DNA of 64,000 nucleotides from Sinorhizobium chiapasense (GCF_036488675.1 NZ_CP133148.1:3060001-3124000), one strand, 5' to 3'; positions 49,933 through 59,943 are shown, numbered from the stretch's first letter. The notes: generated by a model not told the origin, from the letters alone. Numbers and translations are program-made.

Positions 49933-50929
49933 GAACAGCGTCCCCCGCCGCGAACCCGAACAGCAGCAGCGCCGCGCCGAGATGCGCGTGCGCCCGACAG
50001 GTCCGATCGTGCCTTCGGCCAATGTTTCCGGTCATGCGCTGATGTGCGTCGTCGCGATCATGTCCTTCCTCGCCTGCCTGACGCTCGGTGGCGTCAGCAT
50101 GGTGCGGGCGACCGCGCAAAGCTGGCAGTCCCAGATCTCGCGGGAAATCACCATCCAGATCAAGCCCGACGACAATCTCGACATGGATAAGGCGCTCGCC
50201 GATGCGCGCGACCTGGCTCTGACCTTCAGCGGCACGACCGGCGGAAAGATCATCGACCGAGCCGCCACGGCCCGGCTGCTCGAGCCGTGGCTCGGCGAGG
50301 GTCTCGACCTCGACGAACTGCCTGTGCCGCGGCTGATCGTTATTACGATCGACGAGAACAATCCGCCCGATTTCGCCGCCATGCGCAAGGCGCTGACGGA
50401 AACCATCCCGCAGGCCTTCCTCGACGATCATCGCACCTGGGTCGACCGTCTGGTGGCGATGGCCAATACCACTGCGATGATCGGGAGCGGCGTGCTCGCG
50501 CTGGTTTTCTCGGCCATGGTCCTCACAGTCGTCTTCGCAACCCGAGGCGCATTGTCCGGCAACCGCCACATCGTCGAGGTGCTGCATTTCGTCGGTGCGG
50601 AGGCGGGTTTCGTGGCCTCCGAATTCCAGAAGCACTTCCTGCGAATCAGCCTGAAAGGGGCCGGCGCCGGCGGTCTGCTGGCCGCACTTTCCTTCGCCAT
50701 GGCCAGTTTCTGGCAATCGCAAACGCTTGCCACCCCCGAATCGGACCAGGCGACCGCACTGTTCGGCCGATTTGCCATCGGCTACACCGGTTATCTCGGC
50801 ATTTTCGCGATCATAATCGTCATCGCCCTGCTGACGACTCTGACGGCGCGCCTTACAGTCATGCGGACGATCTACGAAATAGATCTCATCCGGTCGGACC
50901 CTGGCCGGACGGACACCTATCAAAGCTGA
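49925..50929 (+). CDS. ftsX: Cell division protein FtsX
   Basis: The 334-aa protein has four membrane helices (one near residues 40-60, three after about 180: AMIGSGVLALVFSAMVLTVV is the second) and a large extracytoplasmic loop after the first helix. This is FtsX topology. The N-terminal ~35 residues are basic and polar. The ATG overlaps the end of ftsE by 8 nt, so translation is coupled. YdcF and plsC follow on the same strand behind a RIME. Confidence 0.92.
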   Translation: MNENSVPRREPEQQQRRAEMRVRPTGPIVPSANVSGHALMCVVAIMSFLACLTLGGVSMVRATAQSWQSQISREITIQIKPDDNLDMDKALADARDLALTFSGTTGGKIIDRAATARLLEPWLGEGLDLDELPVPRLIVITIDENNPPDFAAMRKALTETIPQAFLDDHRTWVDRLVAMANTTAMIGSGVLALVFSAMVLTVVFATRGALSGNRHIVEVLHFVGAEAGFVASEFQKHFLRISLKGAGAGGLLAALSFAMASFWQSQTLATPESDQATALFGRFAIGYTGYLGIFAIIIVIALLTTLTARLTVMRTIYEIDLIRSDPGRTDTYQS

Positions 50930-50980
50930 CAGCCATGCACCGCCTTCACTCCATCTATTCCCTGCCGCAATCTGCGGCTA

Positions 50981-51076
50981 CTGCATGATTCCTTAGATCG
51001 GAATCGATTTAAGGAATCATGCAGCAATTCAAAGTACCACAGCGACCTTTGCGCGTCCGACTGGACGCGTGGCGCT
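50981..51076 (-). repeat. RIME-type repeat, full length
   Basis: CTGCATGATTCCTTAGATCG...CGATTTAAGGAATCATGCAG, spacer, then the G+C-rich palindrome ending GGCGCTG. It lies between ftsX and the YdcF gene and ends about 20 bp before the chosen start codon. Confidence 0.85.
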
Positions 51077-51095
51077 GTAAGTGAAGAGAATCGTG

Positions 51096-51824
51096 ATGGT
51101 GCGAGAATTGGGCGAGAGCGGAATGGCCGAGAGGGGCAGATGGCGGGAGCGGGCCGCGCGCCGCCGCCGGTCCCGCAGCCTGTTGCGCAAGCTGCTGCGC
51201 CGGACATTTTTCGTACTGCTCGTCTTCCTTGCCGTTTTCATCGCCGGCTTCCTGCAATTTGCAGACACCGTTGCGTCACTGCGGCCGCCCGCTCACCCGA
51301 AAGCAGACGCAATCGTCGTCCTGACCGGCGGTTTCCAGCGGATCGATCAGGCAGTGGATCTTCTGAAATCAGGGGCAGGCAAGCGGCTGCTGATCTCAGG
51401 CGTCCATCCGACGACAACAGGAACCCAGATACGCCGCAACACGCAGAGTTCGGCCGACCTTTTCAAATGCTGCGTCGACATCGGGCACGAAGCGATCGAC
51501 ACGATCGGCAACGCCACCGAGGCCGCCCAGTGGATCCGCAATCTCGGCTACAAGAGCGTGCTCGTGGTCACCAACAATTATCATATGCCGCGCAGCCTTC
51601 TGGAATTGCGCCGCGCCAAGCCTGACACGGAATTCATCGCCTATCCGGTCGTCAATTCCGATCTGAAGACGACCAACTGGCTGCGCAATCCGCTGGTCCT
51701 GAAAGCCATTCTGCTCGAATACGGCAAATATTCCGTAGCCTCCCTGCTCGACACGATGGGAGCACGTCCGACGAACGGCCTTAGGGCGGCCATTTCTTCT
51801 CGGGTGACCCCGGCCGAAGAATAG
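51096..51824 (+). CDS. YdcF family (DUF218) membrane protein
   Basis: The roughly 242-aa protein has an arginine-rich N-terminus, one membrane helix (about residues 37-57, FFVLLVFLAVFIAGFLQ) and a DUF218 domain with the characteristic IVVLTGGFQRIDQAVDLL (about residue 72), LLISGVHP and VLVVTNNYHMPRS. DUF218 proteins such as ElyC/SanA affect peptidoglycan and envelope integrity. The start is uncertain: ATG 51096 is used; GTG 51081 and ATG 51123 are possible. It sits between ftsEX and plsC. Confidence 0.85.
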   Translation: MVRELGESGMAERGRWRERAARRRRSRSLLRKLLRRTFFVLLVFLAVFIAGFLQFADTVASLRPPAHPKADAIVVLTGGFQRIDQAVDLLKSGAGKRLLISGVHPTTTGTQIRRNTQSSADLFKCCVDIGHEAIDTIGNATEAAQWIRNLGYKSVLVVTNNYHMPRSLLELRRAKPDTEFIAYPVVNSDLKTTNWLRNPLVLKAILLEYGKYSVASLLDTMGARPTNGLRAAISSRVTPAEE

Positions 51825-51973
51825 CAAGAAAGCCGGGGCCGAGGGTCACGGCGACTTTTGCGCTGGTAAAAGCGTGCCGAGCCGTCGCGGCGGTTTTCCT
51901 CGACGATATATTCGTGTAGGCAGCGGAATGGCCGGCCCCGGCCGCCGCCCTGCACCGCATCGAGAGCCACCTG

Positions 51974-52759
51974 ATGATCATCCTGCGTTCGATCCTTTTC
52001 AATCTGGTCTTCTATGCCAATCTGATCGCGCAGATGATCGTGCTGACGCCGATCTACTTCATTCTTCCCCGCAAGAAAGCCTGGTTCGTGCCGAAGAATT
52101 GGGTGCGCAGCAATCACTGGCTTCAGGAGAAGATCGTCGGCACGACGTTCGAAATCGAAGGCTTGGAGAACATTCCGGAGGGACCCTATATTTTTGCGCC
52201 CAAGCACCAGTCCTTCTGGGATGCCTATGCGCTCCTGCCATGGCTCGACGATCCGTTCTACATCCTCAAGCGCGAGCTTACCTGGATACCGCTGTTCGGC
52301 TGGTACATCATCAAGCAGCGCATGGTGCCGGTAAACCGCGCGGCACGCGGCAAAGCGATGACCGACGTTATGGAGCGCACCAAGAACGAGATGGCGACTG
52401 GGCGGCAGTTAATCATCTATCCGGAAGGCACGCGTCGTCCTCCGGGGGCACCGCCCGAATACAAATATGGAATCGCTCGCCTCTACCGTGATCTCAAAGT
52501 CCCGGTCGTGCCCGTTGCCATGCATCCCGGCCTTTTCTGGCCGCGACGCAAATTCCTGCGCTTCCCCGGTCATTTCAAGGTGCGCGTCCTGCCGCCGGTC
52601 GAGGCGGGTATGGATCCGGATGCGTTCCTCAAGAAGCTGATCGAGGTGACCGAGGCCGCAAGCGATGAACTGCTTGTCGAAACCGTGAAGGCCAATCCGC
52701 AGCTACCGTTGCCGCCGACCGCAAAGCGGCGGTTGCGTGAACTCGGGCAGGCCTCCTGA
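51974..52759 (+). CDS. plsC: 1-acyl-sn-glycerol-3-phosphate acyltransferase
   Basis: The 261-aa enzyme has an N-terminal membrane helix and the acyltransferase motifs KHQSFWDAY (HX4D, about residue 77) and YPEGTRRPPG (about 158). It adds the second acyl chain to lysophosphatidate to give phosphatidate. It follows ftsEX-YdcF on the same strand. Confidence 0.92.
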   Translation: MIILRSILFNLVFYANLIAQMIVLTPIYFILPRKKAWFVPKNWVRSNHWLQEKIVGTTFEIEGLENIPEGPYIFAPKHQSFWDAYALLPWLDDPFYILKRELTWIPLFGWYIIKQRMVPVNRAARGKAMTDVMERTKNEMATGRQLIIYPEGTRRPPGAPPEYKYGIARLYRDLKVPVVPVAMHPGLFWPRRKFLRFPGHFKVRVLPPVEAGMDPDAFLKKLIEVTEAASDELLVETVKANPQLPLPPTAKRRLRELGQAS

Positions 52760-52784
52760 GCCGCAGCCGCGCCACAGCAAGGCC

Positions 52785-52822
52785 AGGAAAAGTGTGTAAC
52801 GGTTTTCCGTCTGGAATTGCTC
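52785..52822. repeat. Short palindromic repeat module
   Basis: CCAGGAAAAGTGTGTAACGG with TTTTCCGTCTGGAATTG: an inverted repeat seen as a separate module just before a RIME copy. Confidence 0.5.
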
Positions 52823-52829
52823 GATCTAA

Positions 52830-52924
52830 CTGCATGTTTCCTTGACTCGGCGTCGATCGACGAACGTGCAGCAATTCAAGGTGCTACAGCAATCTTCGCG
52901 TCTCCGGAAAGACGCGTGGCGCAG
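52830..52924 (-). repeat. RIME-type repeat fused to the 3' end of a gene
   Basis: CTGCATGTTTCC...GAACGTGCAG, spacer AGCAATTCAAGGTGCTA, then the G+C-rich palindrome CAGC...GACGCG. The minus-strand gene reads into it: about the last dozen codons and the stop TAG (52884-52886) lie inside. Confidence 0.8.
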
Positions 52925-53456
52925 TCGTTGCGGTCAATCTTGCAACGACCTCTTCCAGCCACTGGTCACGGATACCCATCTCCTGGAGATGCGCGAGCGT
53001 ATTGAGGACGTATTCGCTGTTCGGCCCGGACTTGCCGGAGGCGGTCGCGACCGTTTCCGCCGCGTCCGCCGCGCTGAGTGCCCCGGCATATTGGGCGTGG
53101 CCGCGGTCGACCACGTAGGCAAGTGCCGGCACGCGGCGTCCGTCGGCAAGCTGGACCGGCATCGTCCTCTCCCTGTAGACATGCGTCACAAGTTCGCGCT
53201 CGCGCAGATAGCCGATCACATCGGCTTTTTCGCTTTCCGGCACGCGAAATGCGGTGCCGATGCAGGAGCCGCCATAGTCGAGGCCGAGCACAAGACCGGG
53301 CTTCTGCTCCGTGCCGCGATGCACCCAGGAACGCACGCAGAGGGAGCGGCGGTAGCCGAAGGCACGCGCCGTCGACTTCTCCTCAAAACGGAAACCCGGG
53401 TTCCACATCAACGAGCCGTAGCCAAAGACCCAAAATTCGTCCATATCCACTGCCAT
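52884..53456 (-). CDS. Gamma-glutamylcyclotransferase (ChaC-like)
   Basis: The 190-aa protein has the FGYGSLMWNPGF motif (residues 10-21), typical of the GGCT/ChaC fold, and a catalytic glutamate around EQKPGLVLGL. ChaC enzymes split glutathione to 5-oxoproline and Cys-Gly. The last ~12 codons (ending PRVFPETRRLL) and the stop come from the adjoining RIME, so the natural C-terminus has been replaced. ATG at 53456; an alternative ATG at 53444 is equally plausible. Confidence 0.88.
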   Translation of the reverse strand: MAVDMDEFWVFGYGSLMWNPGFRFEEKSTARAFGYRRSLCVRSWVHRGTEQKPGLVLGLDYGGSCIGTAFRVPESEKADVIGYLRERELVTHVYRERTMPVQLADGRRVPALAYVVDRGHAQYAGALSAADAAETVATASGKSGPNSEYVLNTLAHLQEMGIRDQWLEEVVARLTATTAPRVFPETRRLL

Positions 53457-53707
53457 TCAATCCATGCCACCTGCCACGTGTCGCATCATTCGCCAGCACT
53501 TTCGTAATTGATCAAGCCGAAACTTCGTAGGCACACGGAAAAGGGGGCCGGCAACCGTATACAGGAATGGAAAATAGTTTGCAGGATCGGCAACCGCCAC
53601 CCGGAACGGAATGAGAAGCGCCAAGTCGTTTTTCCATCCCTTCCGCCTTCGCTCGCAATGGTCCGAAGCGGTTCCCACCACAGCAGCAATTGGAGTACGC
53701 GATTAGA

Positions 53708-54721
53708 ATGACCGTCACCGACGTCGCCAACGGATCACCAGCCGGCAAGAAATTTCTCTGGCTGACGGTGGGTATCGTGCTAGCGGCCGGCATTTATTCT
53801 GCCGGCTGGATCTTTGCTGCGGACCAGATCGAAAAGCGGCTGACAACCTACCTTTCGGAAAAGCGGCAAGACGGTCTGGGCGGTGAGTGCACGGACATGG
53901 AGGTGCGCGGCTTTCCGTTCCGCATCGGCCTTTTCTGCGACAAGCTGCGGCTCGACGACAACCGTCGCGGCGCTTCCGCATCCTTCGGCGCGTTGAGAAC
54001 GGCCGCCCAGGTTTATCAGCCGGGGCATGCCGTCGTCGAACTCGACGGTCCCGCCGAGGTCCGTGTCTCGCCGGGACTTTCGGTCTCGGCCGACTGGACG
54101 CTGCTGCACGCGAGCCTCAAGGCGACGATGTCGGGCCTCGACCGGACGTCGATCGCCTATGACAATCTCACGGGAACGGCGCGTTGGCCGCTGACGGGCG
54201 ACAGCGTGGGTTTCGGCGCAAGCCACGGCGAGATCCACCTGCGCCAGAACGGCGAAGACCTTGACGCCGCCCTGAGCGTGGAGAAGCTCGATCTGCGGCC
54301 GGAGCAAGGGCCGAGTCTCGCCGCCCCCGTCGATGTCGCAGCGGACGTCACCGTCGTCGGCAAGGCCGGGTGGATGCAGGCAAGTGCTCTTTCAGAGCAT
54401 ATGCTTCGCGGCAGCAGCGGCGAACTGCGTCACTTGACCGTTGATGCGGGCGAGGGAATGAGTGCGAAACTCTCGGGCCCCTTTTCGGTCAATGATCAGG
54501 GCCTGATTTCCGGCGAATTCTCCCTGACCATGATGAATATCGATGCCTGGCGGGAAAGCCTCGTAAAGGTGGTTCCGGAAGAAACGGACCTGATCAACAA
54601 TATCGCCAACATGCTGAAGGCGCTTGCCGGTGGCAAGAATGAGGCAACGGTGAAACTCAACGTCCGCGACGGTACGGCTTTCCTGGCCTTCATTCCGGTC
54701 GGCGTATTGCCGCCACTCTGA
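53708..54721 (+). CDS. DUF2125 domain-containing protein
   Basis: The 337-aa protein has one N-terminal signal/anchor helix (about residues 15-36, KKFLWLTVGIVLAAGIYSAG) and a long beta-rich extracytoplasmic part with two early cysteines (GGECTDMEVRGFPFRIGLFC). This is DUF2125, a conserved alphaproteobacterial envelope protein of unknown function, distantly like AsmA-type repeats. The ATG at 53708 follows GGAG (spacing about 12). Convergent with tyrC. Confidence 0.85.
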   Translation: MTVTDVANGSPAGKKFLWLTVGIVLAAGIYSAGWIFAADQIEKRLTTYLSEKRQDGLGGECTDMEVRGFPFRIGLFCDKLRLDDNRRGASASFGALRTAAQVYQPGHAVVELDGPAEVRVSPGLSVSADWTLLHASLKATMSGLDRTSIAYDNLTGTARWPLTGDSVGFGASHGEIHLRQNGEDLDAALSVEKLDLRPEQGPSLAAPVDVAADVTVVGKAGWMQASALSEHMLRGSSGELRHLTVDAGEGMSAKLSGPFSVNDQGLISGEFSLTMMNIDAWRESLVKVVPEETDLINNIANMLKALAGGKNEATVKLNVRDGTAFLAFIPVGVLPPL

Positions 54722-54744
54722 AGAGCCCCGAAGCGCAGTACCGA

Positions 54745-55668
54745 TTATTTGGGATCCATTGCATGCCGGCCGAAGTCCGGCATGGCCGTATCCTGGCCAG
54801 CCTGGATGATCGAGCGGCGGATTGCTCGCGTGCGGGTGAATAGGTCGAACAGCTTGTCGCCGTCGCCCCAGCGGATCGCCCGTTGAAGGTAGGCAAGGTC
54901 CTCGGAAAAGCGAGCGAGCATTTCGAGGATCGCATCCTTGTTGTGCAGGCAGACGTCGCGCCACATGGTCGGGTCCGAGGCGGCGAGGCGCGTAAAGTCG
55001 CGGAAGCCTGATGCCGAATACTTGATGACTTCGGACTCGGTGACCGTTTCCAGGTCATCTGCCGTGCCGACGATGTTGTACGCGATGATGTGCGGAACGT
55101 GCGAGACGATCGCCAGCACCTTGTCGTGATGCTCCGGATCCATCTCATCGACCATCGAGCCCAGCGTCTCCCAGAAAAGCCGAAGCTTCGCGACGGCCTC
55201 TTCGTCGGCGCCGGTGGGCGGCGTCAGGATGCACCAGCGCCCGCGGAACAGTCCGACAAACCCGGCGTCGGGGCCGGAATGCTCGGTGCCCGCGATCGGG
55301 TGACCGGGGATGAAATGAACCGTGTCAGGCAGATGCGGCGCCATCTGCGCGATGACGGAGCCCTTCGTCGAACCGACATCGGTGACGATCGCACCCGGCT
55401 TCAGATGCGCGGCGATTTCCGCGGCGACGGCACCAGAAGCGCCGACCGGCACCGAAACGATGACGAGATCGGCATCCTTGACCGCCTCGGCTGCCGAAAG
55501 CGTGTAGCGGTCGCCGAGGCCGAGCTCGCCAGCCCGATTCAGCGTCGCGGCACTCCGCGTCGAAACGACGAGCGTGCCCGCAAGCTGCTTCTCGCGGATT
55601 TCCCGGGCGATCGACGATCCGATGAGGCCAATACCGACAAGGGCGATCTTTTCGAACTGTTGAGCCAT
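54745..55668 (-). CDS. tyrC: Prephenate (cyclohexadienyl) dehydrogenase
   Basis: The 307-aa enzyme has the NAD(P) motif GIGLIGSSIA (residues 12-21) and the prephenate region HFIPGHPIAGTEHSG (about 120-134) and a C-terminal dimerisation domain. It oxidises prephenate or arogenate to the tyrosine precursor. Its ATG overlaps the hisC stop by 1 nt (TAATG), so the two genes are co-translated; in rhizobia hisC-type aminotransferases also act on aromatic acids. Confidence 0.92.
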   Translation of the reverse strand: MAQQFEKIALVGIGLIGSSIAREIREKQLAGTLVVSTRSAATLNRAGELGLGDRYTLSAAEAVKDADLVIVSVPVGASGAVAAEIAAHLKPGAIVTDVGSTKGSVIAQMAPHLPDTVHFIPGHPIAGTEHSGPDAGFVGLFRGRWCILTPPTGADEEAVAKLRLFWETLGSMVDEMDPEHHDKVLAIVSHVPHIIAYNIVGTADDLETVTESEVIKYSASGFRDFTRLAASDPTMWRDVCLHNKDAILEMLARFSEDLAYLQRAIRWGDGDKLFDLFTRTRAIRRSIIQAGQDTAMPDFGRHAMDPK

Positions 55669-56774
55669 TATTCTTGTCCCATGAATTCAGTCAGTGCGGC
55701 GATGACGCCTTCGTTCGCTTCCGCGGAACCGATGGTCATGCGCAGAGCATTGGGAAAACCGTAAGCACGCACAGCGCGCAGGATAAAGCCGCGAGCCGTC
55801 AGGAACGCGTCCGCCTCTTCGGCCGACTTCCCACCGGTCTCCGGAAAATGGATCAGCACGAAGTTGGTGACGGAAGGCGTCACCCGCAAGCCGATTTCCT
55901 GCAAGGCCGCGGTGACTTTCGCGAGCCAGGTAAGATTGTGATCGACCGCCGCGGCAACAAAGGCCTGGTCGCGGATCGCTGCCGCGCCGGCAGCGATCGC
56001 CGGCGCATTGAGATTGAACGGGCCACGCACGCGATCCACGGCGTCCACGACCTCGCGCGGGGCAAACATCCAGCCGATGCGAAGGCCGGCGAGCCCGTAG
56101 ATCTTCGAAAACGTCCGCGTCATCACGACGTTGCGATTGGCCGATACCAATTCCAAGCCCGCCTCATAGTCGTTGCGCCGGACATATTCCGCATAGGCGC
56201 CATCGAGTACCAGCAACACGCCGGGGGGAAGGCTCGCGTGCAGCCGGCGGACCTCGTCCACGGGGATATAAGTGCCTGTAGGGTTGGCCGGGTTGGCGAT
56301 GAAGACGATCTTCGTCCGCTCGGTCACCGCTGCGAGGATCGCGTCGACATCGACACGTGCATCCTTTTCCTTGACCGTAACCGCCGTGGCGCCCGCCGCC
56401 ATGATCTGGATCTTGTAGACGAGGAAGCCGTGCTCGGTAATGATTCCCTCGTCGCCCGGGCCGAGATAGGTGTGGCACAGCAGCCCGAGCAGCTCGTCGG
56501 AACCGTTGCCGCAAACGATATTGGCCGGGTTGAGGCCGTGAACCGCAGCGATCGCATCCTTCAGCGCGTGCGCCTGACCGTCCGGATAACGTTCGAGATT
56601 GAAAGCCGCCTTCTGGAACGCCTCGATCGCGCGCGGGCTGGCGCCGAGCGGCGTCTCGTTCGACGAGAGCTTGTGGACCTTGGCAACACCCGGCACATGT
56701 TCCTTGCCCGGCACATAGGCTGCAATGTCCAGAATACCGGGACGCGGCTGCGGGCTCTTTGAAACAAGATTCAT
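55668..56774 (-). CDS. hisC: Histidinol-phosphate aminotransferase
   Basis: The 368-aa class II PLP aminotransferase has [13 protein letters not shown] (residue ~29), GNGSDELL (about 88), [13 protein letters not shown] (about 160) and the PLP lysine in [16 protein letters not shown] (about 223). It may serve histidine, tyrosine and phenylalanine synthesis. The ATG at 56774 is the family start; the long upstream frame runs through a RIME and is not coding. Overlaps tyrC by 1 nt. Confidence 0.93.
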   Translation of the reverse strand: MNLVSKSPQPRPGILDIAAYVPGKEHVPGVAKVHKLSSNETPLGASPRAIEAFQKAAFNLERYPDGQAHALKDAIAAVHGLNPANIVCGNGSDELLGLLCHTYLGPGDEGIITEHGFLVYKIQIMAAGATAVTVKEKDARVDVDAILAAVTERTKIVFIANPANPTGTYIPVDEVRRLHASLPPGVLLVLDGAYAEYVRRNDYEAGLELVSANRNVVMTRTFSKIYGLAGLRIGWMFAPREVVDAVDRVRGPFNLNAPAIAAGAAAIRDQAFVAAAVDHNLTWLAKVTAALQEIGLRVTPSVTNFVLIHFPETGGKSAEEADAFLTARGFILRAVRAYGFPNALRMTIGSAEANEGVIAALTEFMGQE

Positions 56775-56869
56775 CGGATCGTCTTTCACGGGAGGAAATG
56801 TGGCAAAGCCAATAGCCGGACCAACGAAATTTGTCGAGTGCAGCAAGCCCGCGCGACTACAGCACCCTG

Positions 56870-56967
56870 CAGCGCCGCGCGTCTTTGAGACGCGCGAAGG
56901 TCGCTGTGGCACTTTGAATCGCTGCACGATTTTGTCCTCAGATCGATTCCGATTTGAGGAATCATGT
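56870..56967 (+). repeat. RIME-type repeat supplying a stop codon
   Basis: CAGCGCCGCGCGTC...GACGCGCGAAGGTCGCTG, spacer, then CTGCACGATTTTGTCCTCAG...GATTTGAGGAATCATG. The stop TGA of the minus-strand methyltransferase gene (56962-56964) lies in its outer edge. Confidence 0.8.
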
Positions 56968-57717
56968 TGTGGCGGTCGGGCGCTTGCGCGTGCTCGGCAC
57001 GCCATGCGGTGCCAGCACCGGAACGAAGACGCGACGCGACGCCCGAACAGCCACCGGAAGCCCCTGGTAGAGCCGCTTTTGCGCCTCGACGATGATCACG
57101 CCGGAAAATACCGGCCATAGCGACCGACCGAACCGCTCCAGGCTGCGCCGCAGACGAAGGACGATCTTGCGCTTCGACGGCGGAAAGAACAGTGCCTCGG
57201 AGGTTGCGCCGGGCGTGAAATTCGTCTCGCGCAGGAGCGCCGTCAACTGACCCCGGGAATAGGGCCGTCCCGAGCCGAAAGGGGTGTGTTCCATCCGCGC
57301 CCAGACACCGCGGCGGTTCGGCACGACGATGACCAGCCGGCCGCCGGGTGCGAGGACCCGCCAGATTTCCTTCATCGTTTCGCGCGGGCTTTCGGCGAAC
57401 TCCAATGAATGTACCATCAGCACGCGGTCGATCGAAGCGTCGGGCAGCGGCAATTCCTCGTCGAAGACCAGCGCCGTCGAAGACAACTCCGCGACTGGCC
57501 AGTTCACCGCACCCTGCCCGGCCGGCATGAAGGCGAAGGTCCGCTCGGTATCGGCGCGGAACCGCTCGAGATAGGGAACCGCGTAGCCGAGGCCGACCAG
57601 CCGCTCCTCAGGCAGACGCGCCCAGACCGAGGAGAGCGCCATGCTGACGGAATGTTCCGCCATCCGGCCCAGCTCGGAATGATAAAATTGGCGAAGATCG
57701 ACGATATCAGTGTGCAT
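56962..57717 (-). CDS. Class I SAM-dependent methyltransferase
   Basis: The 251-aa protein starts [17 protein letters not shown] and has the methyltransferase-11 strand [17 protein letters not shown] plus [19 protein letters not shown] (about residues 96-135); motif I is [15 protein letters not shown] (degenerate). Substrate unknown. The C-terminus runs into a RIME, which provides the TGA stop, so the natural end may have been longer or different. It is divergent from gloB. Confidence 0.78.
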   Translation of the reverse strand: MHTDIVDLRQFYHSELGRMAEHSVSMALSSVWARLPEERLVGLGYAVPYLERFRADTERTFAFMPAGQGAVNWPVAELSSTALVFDEELPLPDASIDRVLMVHSLEFAESPRETMKEIWRVLAPGGRLVIVVPNRRGVWARMEHTPFGSGRPYSRGQLTALLRETNFTPGATSEALFFPPSKRKIVLRLRRSLERFGRSLWPVFSGVIIVEAQKRLYQGLPVAVRASRRVFVPVLAPHGVPSTRKRPTATT

Positions 57718-57835
57718 GGCCAACATGTTAGCTTTGGAGCGGTAGACTTCAAGGCGAGCGTCGCTACATTCGGCTGGAGCGGGGCGGACGTGGTATCGCC
57801 CGCATCCCGCGACACGCCGATCGGAGGATCTCAAC

Positions 57836-58606
57836 ATGGCCGCGCTCGAACTCGACCTCTTCCTCTGCCGCACCGATAATTTCGGTGTGCTTCTCCATGA
57901 TCCGGCAAGCGGTGCGACGGCATCGATCGATGCTCCGGAAGAACGACTGATTCTCGAAACGCTGGAGCGACGGGGCTGGCGCCTCACGCACATCCTGACG
58001 ACTCATCACCACGGCGACCACGTGGCGGCGAATGTGAGCCTCAAGGAACGCTTTGGTGTCACCATCATCGGGCCAAAAGGCGAGGCATCGAAGATTCCCG
58101 GCATCGACAGGAGCGTCGGCCAGGGGGACCGCTTCGATTTCGCCGGTCATCCGGTCGAGGTCATCGAAACGCCCGGACATACCGCGGGCCACATATGCTT
58201 CCATTTCCCGAAGGATAAGCTGCTGTTTGCCGCCGACACGCTGTTTGCGCTCGGCTGCGGGCGGCTGTTTGAGGGAACCGCCGAGACGATGTGGCAATCG
58301 CTGAACCGGCTGATGGCGCTCCCGGACGACACGTCCGTTTATTTCGGTCACGAGTACACGCTCAGCAATGCGCATTTCGCCGTGACGATCGATCCCGAAA
58401 ACGCAGCCCTCAAGGCGCGTGCCGCCGAAATCGAGGAGACGCGATCGGACGGCGGGTTCACCGCGCCGACCACGATCGGCCTCGAAAAGCGGACCAATCC
58501 GTTCCTTCGCGCGGGCGACCAGAAAATCCGCAAGCATCTTGCCATGGAGAACGCGAGCGACGCGGAGGTGTTTGCAGAGATCCGCAAGCGCAAGGATAAT
58601 TTCTGA
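57836..58606 (+). CDS. gloB: Hydroxyacylglutathione hydrolase (glyoxalase II)
   Basis: The 256-aa metallo-beta-lactamase-fold enzyme has the binuclear metal motif THHHGDH (about residues 56-62) and GHTAGHI (about 114), FGHEYTLSN (about 170) and the C-terminal HxxA dimer region. It releases D-lactate and glutathione from S-lactoylglutathione. Overlaps the following cupin gene by 1 nt (TGATG). Confidence 0.93.
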   Translation: MAALELDLFLCRTDNFGVLLHDPASGATASIDAPEERLILETLERRGWRLTHILTTHHHGDHVAANVSLKERFGVTIIGPKGEASKIPGIDRSVGQGDRFDFAGHPVEVIETPGHTAGHICFHFPKDKLLFAADTLFALGCGRLFEGTAETMWQSLNRLMALPDDTSVYFGHEYTLSNAHFAVTIDPENAALKARAAEIEETRSDGGFTAPTTIGLEKRTNPFLRAGDQKIRKHLAMENASDAEVFAEIRKRKDNF

Positions 58607-59049
58607 TGGACGTCCCACGGGATCTCACGCCAGCCGCAATTGTCGACGCGCTTGGATTGGCGAGACATCCGGAGGGCGGCTGGTATGTCGAGACCTTCCG
58701 CGATGACGGTGGCGCGCCGCGCAGCCATTCGACGGCGATCTACTATCTTCTCGAAAGGGGCGAGCGGTCGCACTGGCACCGCGTCCGTGACGCAGCCGAG
58801 ATCTGGCACCATTACGCGGGCGCCCCTCTCGAACTCAGCATCGCCGAACCGGGCAAGCCGGCTTCGCGCTTCCGCCTCGGTCCGGATCTGCTCGACGGGG
58901 AAAGGCCGCAACACGTCGTTCCCGCCAACTGGTGGCAGTCGGCCGCCCCGCTTGGAGACTGGACGCTCGTCGGCTGCACCGTGGCGCCGGGTTTCGATTT
59001 CTCCGCATTCGAGATGGCGGCACTCGACTGGCGGCCGCCGGAGAACTGA
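58606..59049 (+). CDS. Cupin domain protein (DUF985)
   Basis: The 147-aa small beta-barrel has HPEGGWYVETFR (about residues 21-32) and the cupin metal-type pair SHWHRV (about 53) and HHYAG. DUF985 proteins are small cupins of unknown substrate. Translationally coupled to gloB (1-nt overlap) and convergent with the EamA gene 3 bp away. Confidence 0.85.
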   Translation: MDVPRDLTPAAIVDALGLARHPEGGWYVETFRDDGGAPRSHSTAIYYLLERGERSHWHRVRDAAEIWHHYAGAPLELSIAEPGKPASRFRLGPDLLDGERPQHVVPANWWQSAAPLGDWTLVGCTVAPGFDFSAFEMAALDWRPPEN

Positions 59050-59052
59050 CGC

Positions 59053-59943
59053 CTATTCCGCTGGCTGCAGGGCAGTACTGCTTTTGCGAAAAATCATGTC
59101 CTTCGCCGCCAGCATCGCACCGCCGGTGACGAGCAGGCAGGCGCCGGCAATTCGCCACGAGGGCTCCGCAAAGCCGAACAGGATGAGGATCAGCGTCGAG
59201 AGGACCGGTGCGGCATAGCTTGCCACACCGAGAAGCTGGATGTCTCCGTTCTTCACACCGAAGTCCCAGGCATAGAAAGCCGCGCCGACCGGCAGGAGAC
59301 CAAGTCCGGCGACCGCGAGCCATTCGAAAGCCGTCTGCGGCCAGATCGTCGCTTCGAGACCGAGGTGGCAGAGGAAGGAAAGGATGGAAGTCGCGAGGCA
59401 GAAACCCGTGACGACATCGGTCGAAACCGCGTCGAAGCGGCGCGTCAGCAAGGAATAGCCCGACCAGGTGAAGGCGCAGAGCAATGCCGCGCCGTAACCG
59501 AGGGTATAGGCTTCGTCGAAGGCGATGCCATTGCGGGCGACGATCAGGATCGTGCCGCCAAGCCCCGCGAGCGCGCCGGCGATGTGATACCAGCGAAGCT
59601 TCTCGCCCGGCAGCAGCGCCGAGCCGACCACGATGAGCAGCGGCCAGAGATAGGCGATCAGGCCCGCCTCGACGGCCGGGGCGTTGCGAAGCGCGGTGAA
59701 ATAGAGAAAGTGATAGCCGAAAAGCCCGACAATTCCGGTGATCCAGACCTTGGCCGGCTGCTTCAGCAGCTTGAATCGCTCCGGCTTCAGCGCAAGCACC
59801 ACGATGCCTGGCAGGCTGCCGATGAGGAAGCAGATCGCCGACAGTTGGAAAGGCGGCATTTTGCCCGACGCCGCGGTAAAGAGCGCCAGCAGCGACCACA
59901 TCAGGATCGCGGAAAAACCGATCAGCGTTGCATTGAACTTCAT
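59053..59943 (-). CDS. DMT superfamily (EamA) transporter, YddG-like
   Basis: The 296-aa protein has ten hydrophobic helices in two EamA repeats (residues ~5-140 and ~150-290), the second ending in the conserved GGAMLAAKDMI. Similar transporters export aromatic amino acids; the specificity is inferred. The ATG at 59943 gives MKFNATLIG; a GTG at 59955 is an alternative. Confidence 0.87.
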   Translation of the reverse strand: MKFNATLIGFSAILMWSLLALFTAASGKMPPFQLSAICFLIGSLPGIVVLALKPERFKLLKQPAKVWITGIVGLFGYHFLYFTALRNAPAVEAGLIAYLWPLLIVVGSALLPGEKLRWYHIAGALAGLGGTILIVARNGIAFDEAYTLGYGAALLCAFTWSGYSLLTRRFDAVSTDVVTGFCLATSILSFLCHLGLEATIWPQTAFEWLAVAGLGLLPVGAAFYAWDFGVKNGDIQLLGVASYAAPVLSTLILILFGFAEPSWRIAGACLLVTGGAMLAAKDMIFRKSSTALQPAE

